Shown here one piece after another: positions 11,656 to 21,051 of a stretch of DNA of 64,000 nt. A model generated the notes under the pieces. It did no database searches. It was given only the letters and a program-made list of their open reading frames with translations, and was not told the DNA's origin. The stretch lies in NCBI RefSeq assembly GCF_011075055.1, contig NC_058148.1, forward strand, positions 13,385,969-13,449,968, given 5' to 3'. The position numbers and the translations under genes are program-made. This stretch comes from Mangifera indica (taxonomy: Eukaryota; Streptophyta; Magnoliopsida; Sapindales; Anacardiaceae). Every line of letters starts with the position of its first letter. Within the stretch, counting starts at the first letter, position 1.

Positions 11656-13437
11656 TTAATCGTCGGCAAATTCAATCTTGATACCGCCAATGCTGACATT
11701 TTTCCCGTATCTGGGCACCAAAGTTACCACCACACTGTCATCATCTTCAGCATTCAAATCCTCTAACAAATCAGTGAGTCCCAATATCAAGCGAGTCTTC
11801 AGCTTCCTGTGGTGCTTATGCTTGTGCGGTACACTCACAAAACTCCCCGCAAACTCAGTCTTGTCCGGCCCAGTTGCCACCTCATCCTCATCATTGATAA
11901 ACACATCGAATTTCACCGCTGTGTCTTTCTCAAACTCAATGCCGTCTATGACCAATACCTCCTCTTCCTCTTCTTTCTCCTTCTTGCTCCTTGATTTCCT
12001 TGGCCTCGGAACCACAGTGCTTATAGTTTTGTCCAAAACTATAGGGAACTGAGTTGGCTCAACAAAGTTTGTTTTCAACTCCGCTGCGTGTGCTACGCCA
12101 AGAGCGTTTGCCACTTTCTTGAAAATTTTCTTAGGCGTTGGTTTATTTTTAAGCCATGGAATTTCAACATCTTGATAAACATATCCCAGATTTTTAGTAT
12201 CTAAACAATCACGAACCTTAACACGAACAGGCTTAGCGTTCTCATCATAGAAAAGAAAACTGGCCTCAAGCCAATCTGGGTCAGTGAAATCTTTTCTCTT
12301 CCCTCCTAATGTCTTCCAAACCGTCCACATTCGATCAACATTCGAGTGATGAGCGAAGAAGATAGGGTCTCTTCCTGCCGAGTAGAAATTCCCCATGTCT
12401 TCAATATTTGGCTGTGTTCGATCGCCACTCCATATATGAACAGGCCCATGTGGAATATTCTCCAACGCACCGGCTCCGGGATCGGATTCATCACCGGCAC
12501 GGTATGCGCTTCCCATGAAAAGCTTAGCAGTCTTGCCATTGGACACCATTTGTCGGTACATGATCTTAAGATTGCTATCAATTTGATCCTTTTTTGTTGT
12601 GGTTTCATCAGTAAGATTATAATCAAGATCGATCAGTTTGGGTGGCTGGTGCTTTGCATCGCGCAGTTTGTTGTACAGTGATGACCTAGGATTTGCATAA
12701 ATGGAAGGCATTTTCATCCCATCAGGGGAATCCCAATTCCAGAATGGCAGAGTAAAACTTGGATCATCAATCAATTTTCCCAAAATCTTCTCATAGAAAT
12801 ATAGATAATATCTATGAAACGGGAAAAACAACCATGAGTTGTGAACTTGGAGGTCAAGCTCGGGAAAGCCAACTTGGTGGTAGGCCCCATCACAGTAGGC
12901 ACAATGAACGTTGGCTTGTTGCGTGAAGCTACGAGGATCATCGGCAGGAAGCTCTTTCATGAGCTGAATAGCCCTTTCGTATTTGGCTACATATTTATCA
13001 TCAACCAAATGTGCGGCCCGCCTAACTCGCAAAGCATTATATGTAGGGAGCTTGAAGTCTGTGATTTTTGTAGATGGTGGTGGGCAGCAATTCGTTGGCT
13101 TTGCACCAGCAGGTAAGTCAGCTTTGCCACATTTGGTTAAGTCCGGAGCTTGAATTGGAGTAGCCAAGGCAAATGGATCAGAAGTGAGATTTGCCACTCC
13201 ATAAAGACCCCCCAGACCAACGAGGACATCTCTTCTATCAAATTTGTTCCCAGAAAATTCTCCTTCTTTGGAGCTAGGGCTAGAGTTTTGCTCACCATTT
13301 GTGACTTTGCATATGGAATAGGGTTTACGCTTTCGAACAATGGAGAGTTGAGATGTCTTTTGGGAAGAAGGAGAGAGGGAGGAGGTGAGGGTGATTGGAA
13401 TGGTGGAGGACAGAGAGAAAGTCGACGCCATGACCAT
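11656..13437 (-). CDS. PPO: Polyphenol oxidase, chloroplastic (catechol oxidase/tyrosinase family)
   Basis: Single-exon gene of 593 codons from ATG at 13437; a second in-frame ATG lies at 13431, the usual MAS start of the family. Upstream codons stay open to 13488 but begin with GTG and lie next to the TATA box, so they are unlikely to be translated. The N-terminus is a Ser/Thr-rich transit peptide followed by a twin-arginine thylakoid signal (RRDVLVGLGGLYGVAN, about residue 68). The copper A site shows HCAYC, HNSWLFFPFHR and nearby histidines. The copper B site shows HGPVHIW and FFAHHSNVDRMW. DWL and KFDV domains follow in order. The family oxidises o-diphenols to quinones with O2 in the thylakoid lumen, giving browning and defence. 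Length and all copper ligands look intact. Confidence 0.95.
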   Translation of the reverse strand: MVMASTFSLSSTIPITLTSSLSPSSQKTSQLSIVRKRKPYSICKVTNGEQNSSPSSKEGEFSGNKFDRRDVLVGLGGLYGVANLTSDPFALATPIQAPDLTKCGKADLPAGAKPTNCCPPPSTKITDFKLPTYNALRVRRAAHLVDDKYVAKYERAIQLMKELPADDPRSFTQQANVHCAYCDGAYHQVGFPELDLQVHNSWLFFPFHRYYLYFYEKILGKLIDDPSFTLPFWNWDSPDGMKMPSIYANPRSSLYNKLRDAKHQPPKLIDLDYNLTDETTTKKDQIDSNLKIMYRQMVSNGKTAKLFMGSAYRAGDESDPGAGALENIPHGPVHIWSGDRTQPNIEDMGNFYSAGRDPIFFAHHSNVDRMWTVWKTLGGKRKDFTDPDWLEASFLFYDENAKPVRVKVRDCLDTKNLGYVYQDVEIPWLKNKPTPKKIFKKVANALGVAHAAELKTNFVEPTQFPIVLDKTISTVVPRPRKSRSKKEKEEEEEVLVIDGIEFEKDTAVKFDVFINDEDEVATGPDKTEFAGSFVSVPHKHKHHRKLKTRLILGLTDLLEDLNAEDDDSVVVTLVPRYGKNVSIGGIKIEFADD

Positions 13438-13490
13438 GAATCCTTGGCTTCCTGGTTTGTGTAGTGACTTATGCGCTAGCGATTTCACTG

Positions 13491-13497
13491 TTTTATA
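13491..13497 (-). promoter_or_regulatory. Probable TATA box of PPO
   Basis: TATAAAA on the minus strand lies 54-60 bases upstream of the ATG at 13437, a plausible distance for a short leader. Its position argues against the GTG-initiated extension of the frame. Confidence 0.6.
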
Positions 13498-14896
13498 ATG
13501 AGTGAGGTTGGAATTTTCTTACATTTTTATTGCACATGTTGCTACGTTATCTTAAAGTTGACAAATTAGTTAGTTTGAAAATTATATATGCCACGTGAAT
13601 AAATAATAAACTAAGAAGACATTAATCGAAACAAGGAAGAGAAATTTCTGTGTTGCAGTTCATATTTGGCTTGCTACCGGAAGTTTGTATTTATCAGAAT
13701 CCAGAGTACGCGTAATATTATTACACTATTCTTTTAAATATATAATTAATATTTAAATAATATATAATTATTTAATTAATATAATTTATCTTTAATGTAA
13801 AATTATTTTTATATATTATTTATTTTTAAAAATGATGTCAATGATGAGGTAATATGCTCGTCATTCATAAGTTTATTGCAAGAGGTTCTATTGGCTGCTA
13901 TAATTAAATAATATATAAAAAATTGATGGGAGGAGATTCGTGTATATAATTAATATACACGGACCGAGAAAGATATGTTACACCATACTCATTATTTAAA
14001 AAAAAAAATTATGAATATAATTAAATAATATGGTTTTTTTAATTTTAAAATTATATATATAAGTTAATAATTTTTTTTGTTTTCATAATATTACTCTTAT
14101 ATAAGAACGGTGTCATTTCTTTATTTAGATTAACGATTTAATTTAAATAATAATATATTAAAATAATAAATATCTTTTTATTTATAATAAAGATCGACAT
14201 TTAACTTAAATTTTTGACTCATTAAATATCATTAAAAAATGTTAAACAAACAATAATATTTCATATATATTGTCCTTATCTCAATCAATGTGTTTTAATA
14301 ATTATAGTTAGTAGATAATTTTGAATTCAATGATAAATAAATGGTTTGAACAAATTTCAAAGATAGCCTAATAATTTTTACATGTAACAGATAAAATTCT
14401 TCACTTGATTGTTCATTGTTGACTGTCGTGCAGGTTCATAGCTTGTGATGCTTAATATTTTATTAGTTTCTTTAAGTTAGCTAAACCTTTGAGTCTTTCA
14501 TCTACCATTCGTCATGGCTCATGGTCGACAGATTCATTGTAATTTGTGGAAAAAAAAAAGATTATCTTTTCCAGGACGCAATCAATAAGTCTGAAAACTC
14601 TAAAAAATGTCGACAAAAATGAAGGGCGTGTTTGGGTTGGCAAGGTAACCATAGTCAAGATTTCTTTCTCATAGCGAGAAAAATTCAATTTCAGACTGCG
14701 TATTCATCGTTTGCAAGATTAATACGTTTTCTTGTAGTTAAATTTAAATTTGAGAATAGTCAATTGAATATTTGAATGATATGATCATCATATAAATTAT
14801 ATCTAATTAGATTATTTTGAGATATAATTTAGATATTTAATCAAATTATTATAACCTATATACAGAATTTTATAGTTCCTTATTAAGTATATAATA
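13498..14896. other. AT-rich intergenic region upstream of PPO
   Basis: Promoter-side DNA of PPO followed by long A/T-rich low-complexity sequence. I see no gene. Confidence 0.5.
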
Positions 14897-15641
14897 GGCA
14901 CGAAGACTTATTCTCACTTAAAGGATTTATAAAATCTCAAACTTTTACTTGTTAATTTTTAAAAATTTAAATACTCAGATTTCTATTAAAATTAAAGGAA
15001 AAAATAAATTTTACTATTAAAGTTAAAAATAAAATATCATTTATCTATAAATATTTTAAAAAAAATTAAAAATTTATCATATTTCTCCTTTAACTTAAAA
15101 ATTTAATAATTTTCTTTCATTCAAAGTTTAAACAGTTACCATTTTCCTTAAAAAAATTTTCATCACCACTTTCTAATAAACTGTAACCATTTTTTTTAGG
15201 GTTTTCTTTTTCCATCACCAGTTTTAACAAATTTCGTCATCTCTGGATGCATTCTCTCTCATTTTTTGATCCTCTTTGTCTCAAACAAAAATAACGAATT
15301 GTCGTTACCTTCGATAAAGATGATAAGGGAGGAAAGAAGAGAGAATGTAGTTAGAGATGACAAAATTTGTTGAAAAGAGATGACGAAAAAAACCTTAAAA
15401 AGAATATAGTCATTTTTTAAATTTTTAAGTGAGAAAAAATAGTTATATTTTAAAACTAAAAAATGAAAATTTGGTAAATTTTTAATTTTTTAATATTTTT
15501 AATTAAATAATATTTTATCTTTAATTATAATGATAAATTTTAATAAAAAATAAATATTTAAATTTTTTAAAACTACCGAATAAAAGTTTGAGATTCCACT
15601 CTTTCTTAAGTTGGAAATTGAGAATAAATCTAATATTTCTT
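14897..15641. mobile_element. Degenerate inverted-repeat element of the same family
   Basis: The left arm from 14897 (GACTTATTCTCACTTAAAGG, then ATCTCAAACTTTTA) is mirrored by the reverse complement of 15540-15641 (GATTTATTCTCAATTTCC, then AATCTCAAACTTTTATT). Ends are eroded and no clear target duplication is seen. It has no coding capacity. Confidence 0.55.
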
Positions 15642-16270
15642 TGAAATTTTTAATTTATTAGTGTTGGTAATTGAGGTGATATGATATATTTTAAATTTTT
15701 TAAAATATTGTTAAATAAGGTATGACATATGAGATAGTTATCTTATCAGCTAGTATATTATATATTATAGAATTATGTGTGTTTATTTTCAATATATAAA
15801 TATTTATATGTTTATATATATTATTATATAATTAAATAATTTTAAATTAAAAATAAAATAAGATTTAATCATATAAATATATATATAATTATATATTTAA
15901 AATAGATGTATATAGTATTATGGTACTATATATAATATACACGCATGTGGAGAGACAGTTGATGATAATTACGCAAGCGGCTAATGGCCATGGCCACTGA
16001 CTCTTAAACCTAGAGTTTTGGAAAGTAGCAGGCAGGTGACTCCATGGCATTTGAAATTAGATGAAGATGCCACCAAATCGTTATCAGTATGTGCCAGGGC
16101 AAGTTAGTGGGTAATTTCATATATATTATTTACACGTGATTTGAAAGTTGAGGGCCCTTAGTAGGGATCGCATTATTTATATTTTTAAAACAGAGTCCAA
16201 CCACTACGATTTACTCGGCCTGATTGGGATTTAAAGTTAACACTGATTTTGATGATAAAATTAAAAAAAA
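15642..16270. other. AT-rich spacer
   Basis: TATATA-rich low-complexity sequence and a short unique part near 15950-16250. No gene is recognised. Confidence 0.4.
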
Positions 16271-17217
16271 AGGGAAAAAGACTATTTCCCACCCAACTTT
16301 TAGTCTAATTTCAAACTCACATCTATGGGAGATGAAAAATTCAAACTCTCACTTATAACCAAACTGTCATCCAAATTTTCAGTTAGGGACAAGGGTAAAA
16401 TCATCATTTTACCTATAAACTTTAACACTTTAAAATTTCACCATTTCTCCCTCCAGGTTTTAAAAACTAACACCTCAACCCATCTTCAAAGTTTAAAAAG
16501 TTTAGATTTCACCCCTAAGGTTTGCTTCCTTCTCCAGCCACCACTGACGGTCGACGCATTCCACCAATCTCTCATCTCTAACTACAAAAGACGACGAAAG
16601 ATGGCCCTTCATCACCCAGATCTAGACGATAAATGATTGTCTAGATTTAGAAGAACAGACAAACGACAACACTTAAGCATTGTCCTTTGTCGTTTGGGTG
16701 AAGCGATGAAGAGAGACCTCTTCGTCAATGAAGAGATCTCTATCTCTTCGTCGCACGATGGGACGAAAAGATCTCCGTCTCTTTGTCTCACCGTGCGACG
16801 AGAAGATGAAGATCTCTTCATTACACCACCATTGTCATACCAGGAGAAGAAGGAGGTCGAAGATGACATTGAAAGATGAAGTTGAAGAATGTGAGTAAAA
16901 CTGCTATTTTTGAAAATTATAAGGGGCGGCTGAGTTTTAAAAAATGTGAAAACCTTAGGTTTAGAGGTGAAAATGTTATTTTTCAAAGTTTAAAAACTTT
17001 AAGTAAAAGTGAAATGTTAGTTTCTAAAACCTGGGAGGGGCGGGGAGTAATAAACTTTTAACTTTTTAATATAAATAATAAAATGACTATTTTACCCTTC
17101 CTTTTAACAGAAAAAATTAACAGAAGTTTGTCTATGGGTAAGAATAGAGGTTTTTCATCTCCTGTAGGTGTAAGTTTGAGAATGCCTAAAAGTTAAGTGG
17201 AAAATAATCCTTTCCCC
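16271..17217. mobile_element. Mutator-like element of the same family
   Basis: The left end AGGGAAAAAGACTATTTCCC and the reverse complement of the right end (GGGGAAAGGATTATTTTCCA) agree. The match runs inward over about 70 bases, past AACTTTTAG, CAAACT and GGAGATGAAAAA. Flanks share TAAAAAAAA (16262-16270 and 17218-17226), which fits a 9-bp duplication but is low complexity. The core has repeated GACGA/AGATCTC motifs. Frames at 16325-16636, 16637-16879 and 16876-17061 are element sequence. Confidence 0.7.
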
Positions 17218-17639
17218 TAAAAAAAATCATGTCATGTTACCAATAATTCATCAAATTAATTATTAAAAAAATTTAAAAGTGATAAGTTCTATATTAAAAA
17301 TAATTAATAACGAGAAAATTAATATAAATTAAAATTGAAAATAACAAAATTAGAATAGAGAAAAGTTTGAAATAATAAGAGTTGTACTAGAATTAGTTGC
17401 CAAACAAAAATTAGGTATTCATTAATGTGTAAGTTTAATATACTACTTCATACGAACTCATGACACTTATAAATAAAACAAAATATACAAACAAATATTT
17501 AAATAGAGATGGTAACTTACGATTAAATAATTTAATTATTTATTTATTCTTTTATATCAAAATTATCAAATTATTAAATATTATTATATTAAATTATGTA
17601 AATAAATTTTATTTATATATATAATATTACTTTTATAAA

Positions 17640-18010
17640 TAAACGATAGATATTCGCAACTGAAATCTCATCATCCTCTTGCTATAACACCCACCCTATG
17701 ATGACACTTATCACAGCGAAAACCATCACAAGATAGCTCATCATATGATAACGCCGGTTGCTAAAAGCCCATCAAAAGAAGACACATTCTGTTCCATAAA
17801 AAGCCCATTATATTATGATGGCATCGTCGCTAAAAGTCCATCAAAAGAGGGCATAGATTGTCCCAAATCACACGATTGCCAAAAGTCTATCAAGACATTA
17901 TACAGTTTGTCTTACAAAAGCCCATCACACAATGAGAGAGTTATTTATGCCCATCGAGAGATGACTATCTTTTACTTCGAGTCCATTTCGATCCAAGGAT
18001 CCATTTAGAG
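17640..18010. repeat. Degenerate repeats of a CTAAAAGYCCATCAAAAG motif
   Basis: Related copies occur near 17760, 17830, 17878 and 17921, always linking AAAAG to YCCATCA. The 87-codon frame at 17745-18008 is built from these repeats and is not supported as a gene. Confidence 0.5.
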
Positions 18011-18089
18011 CATCTTTTCACAAACTTTTTCTTATCGTTTTCAGATCTCTTTTTTTGCACCAATTACTAGTATAAGGTAAAGAAAAAAG

Positions 18090-18385
18090 ATAGTTGATAT
18101 CGGAAGGGGTGAAAAAAATTTGAGAGTAAAAATATCACTTTTTAAAGTTAAAAAATTTTAAATAGAGGTGAAATTATTAGTTTTTAAAATTTACGAAGAA
18201 AAATATAATAATTTATATTTTTTAATATTATTAATAAAATAAAAATTTTACCTCTGTTTTTAACAAAAAAATTTAATGACAGTTGACTCATAAATAAAAC
18301 TTTATATTTTTTAAACACTGTAAATATGATTTTAAAAACGCATTAAAATTTGGAGGAAAAATAGTTCTTTGACGTTACAAAAACG
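18090..18385. mobile_element. Half-element: right arm of a Mutator-like element
   Basis: The order of motifs (GAGGTGAAATTATTAGTTTTTAAAA, later a TTTTACC stretch, TTTTTAACA, GTTGACTCATA, then AAAATAGTTCTTTGACGTT) follows the right arms of the elements at 16271 and 19229. No matching left arm is evident, so it is truncated or its left side is the repeat-rich stretch at 17640-18010. Confidence 0.4.
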
Positions 18386-18506
18386 TCAAATTAACTCAAC
18401 ACTAATTTGAAATTATTAATTTAAGATAAAATAAGATAAATTTGCTCAAATAGAGAATAAGAATATTAAGAAAAATCTCTTGAAAAAAGAAATAATCACT
18501 AAATAA

Positions 18507-18508
<2 letters not shown>

Positions 18509-18562
<54 letters not shown>
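18509..18562. repeat. (AT)27 microsatellite
   Basis: An uninterrupted AT dinucleotide run of 54 bases. Confidence 0.95.
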
Positions 18563-18566
<4 letters not shown>

Positions 18567-18663
18567 TTAATAAGATGAATTTCCTAGGGTGATGTAGATG
18601 AGAGTTAATTTGAGTAAAGCTTGAGATTCATGAAGTAGCATTTCTTAAACTTCAAGTTAAACT

Positions 18664-19028
18664 AGATGCGATTGTGGTCAAGGTTGGATTTGAACTAAGT
18701 CGAGCTCGAATTCGAGTTCGACTCAGTTTATATATAGTAGAGTTCGAATTCGAGCTTGTAGAAGCTAAACTTGAACTCGATTCAACTCATTTTGAGCTTA
18801 AATTTTTAACTACTTTGTTATTAAAATGACGTCGTTTTAATACATATTGATCAAAACGATATCGTTTTGTATTAAAATTTTTAATTAAAAAATTTGATAA
18901 GTAGTTCTAGCTCGAGCTTGTATAGGACTGACTCGTTTCGAATTTATTCGAACTGAGTTTAAGCTCAAACTTAAATAGGCTTAATTCGAATCAAATTCTA
19001 ATTGTGATCCAACTTAAATTGCATCCAC
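18664..19028. mobile_element. hAT-like miniature inverted-repeat element (degenerate)
   Basis: The left arm (AGGTTGGATTTGAACTAAGT then GAGCTCGAATTCGAG) is mirrored on the right (CTAATTGTGATCCAACTT). The centre carries the palindromic AAAACGATATCGTTTT. The same layout is seen at 63197-63531, where the duplication is perfect. No clear target duplication is visible here. Confidence 0.55.
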
Positions 19029-19228
19029 ACTTAATTTTACCATTTTATGATTACGTTTTTCAATTTAAAAAATTAATTATTCGGATGCAATTTTAAGCTT
19101 TCGAAAAATTGACAGAGTCCAAGAAAGTTGGATATTTATATTGTTAATATCGTTTAAGGAGATTTTTTGGGCTAGTTTACAAATCGTAGTGTCACGTGTT
19201 CCTTAATAATTGCTGGTATATGATGAAA

Positions 19229-20957
19229 GGTTAAAGCACTATTTCCCATCCAAATTTTAACCGCCATCAAAATCTTACTAAATGATAAATGGAAAGTCTA
19301 AATATTCATCTTTAAACTAATTACTCTTCAAATTTTCAATTAAAGATAAGAGTAAAATTTATCTATAAACTTTAAAACTTTAAAATTTTTATCATTCTCT
19401 CTCTAAGTTTTAAAAACTAATATTTCAAAGTTTGAAAAGTTTAAATTTCACTCATACGGTTTACTTCCTTCTCCAACCACTATCATTATGATCGACGGTC
19501 AATATTTTCCATTGATCTTTCATCTCCGACTATAAAAGATGATGAATGATGATTCTTGATAGACACATCAATTAGGCTGGGCCAAATGGAGGCCTAACCC
19601 GAAGCACGAAAAAAAACCCGGGCACGATAAAGCCCGACCCAGCACTGTAGAGTGTCGAATCGGGCTTAGGGCTTTCATATTAGGCCCATGGGCTGGCTCG
19701 GCCCGACCTAGTACTGTTTATAAAATAAATTTTTTCTTTTTTTTTTTTAGGCGGCATAAGCAAAAGGAAGCAAAAGCAATTTTTGCTTCTACTGCCTTGC
19801 GGCAGAAGGGCAACCGCTGCATAATTTTAAAAAAAAAAAATTTTAAATAAATCTATTTTATTTTTCTTTATTTTCACTTTTATTTATAAATCTTTTAATC
19901 ACTCAATTTCAATTATTTCATTATATTTTAAATCTCATTAACTCTCTTTCGAAAAATATCTAAATTCGTAAATAATAATTCTTTATATTTACAATTTCAT
20001 TTTAATTTTAATTTTATAATTACAAAATATTATAAAATATCTAAATTTACAAATAATAATTATTTATTTTTGAAGAATTCAGAGATTTAAATATAGAAGA
20101 TGAGTAGATAAATATTATATAGTAGATATATTTTATTTATGTTTTGTAATTTATACCGTATGTAAATTAATTTATTTGTACTATGTTATCAATTTATAAT
20201 ATTTTTCATCATATAATTACGGTATTCCTCCACTACAAGTGAGAGATTATAAATAAAATATTCGAGATACTGTTATCGGTTTTAATAATTGAAAAAAATT
20301 TATGTTAAAAAATTTTAATTAAATTTTTTTTTTAAATTGATTAAATGGGTCAGGTTGGCCCGATTAAAGCTCAACCTGACCCCGCCCAATTAAAGCCTTA
20401 CCCAGCATGATTAAGACCCGTTATTATATGGGTCGGGCCTTGGGCTTTTATATTTCAATGGCTCAACCCGGCCCGAAAGCCCGTTACTGTTTGGGCCATC
20501 GTCCTTCTTGTCACCTAAATGCAATGACGAAGGATGACAAAACGTAGTCTTTCGTCTCTTATTCCAAATTTGAACAACGTTTTTTTGTTCAGATTTGGGC
20601 GATGAAGAAACGTCTTTCATCGTCTTTTATAGCCAGAGATGGAAGATGGGTGGAAAGCTTCGACCGTCAGTCAAAATGATGATAGCTGGAAAAGTAAACC
20701 CCAAGGGTGAAATATAAACTTTTCAAACTTTGAAAATGGGTTGAAGTATTAGTTTTTAAAACTTGGAGGAGAGAAATGATAAAAATTTAAAAAAATTGAA
20801 AATTTGAAAATTTATAAGTAAAGTGATGATTTTACCATTTTTTCTAACTGAAAATTTAAACGGCTGTTAATCTATGGGTGGATATTTGGGTTTTTCATCT
20901 GTTATTGGTGTAATTTGACATTGGGCTAAAATTTGGGTGGGAAATTGTTCTTTTCCC
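19229..20957. mobile_element. Mutator-like element ending just upstream of SF3B2
   Basis: The left end GGTTAAAGCACTATTTCCCA and reverse-complemented right end GGGAAAAGAACAATTTCCCA match. The arms then share CCAAATTTTA, TCTTTCATC-type and AAATTTTCAA blocks. Flanking 9-mers ATGATGAAA and TATATGAAA agree at six positions. A hAT-like element interrupts its core. The right end lies only 94 bases before the SF3B2 ATG. Confidence 0.7.
19574..20500. mobile_element. hAT-like non-autonomous element nested in the Mutator-like element
   Basis: GC-rich ends built from GGGCC/CCCGACC words face each other. The left has GGCTGGGCCAAATGG and AAAGCCCGACCCAGC. The right has GGGTCGGGCCTTGGGCTTTT, CAACCCGGCCCGAAAGCCCG and TTTGGGCCATC. 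The centre is AT-rich. Exact borders and target duplication could not be fixed by eye. The minus frame at 20411-20620 is element sequence. Confidence 0.55.
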
Positions 20958-21051
20958 TATATGAAAATATCTGTTACTCTTTTACTTAACTGAATCTGAA
21001 CCCTCACTACCCGAAACGTCGTCATTCAGTCCCTCTATCAGCCACAGAAGC

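Noticed and set aside
11678..13116. Plus-strand frames opposite PPO
   Set aside because: Shadows of the PPO coding strand; no family signal.
13438..13488. 17-codon N-terminal extension of PPO
   Set aside because: It begins with GTG, not ATG, and lies directly next to a TATA box on the same strand.
16325..17061. Three consecutive plus-strand frames
   Set aside because: They lie wholly within an inverted-repeat element and follow its arm sequence; no domain or codon bias.
17745..18008. CRISPR-like spaced repeats
   Set aside because: Repeats are degenerate and unevenly spaced, and the genome is plant nuclear DNA.
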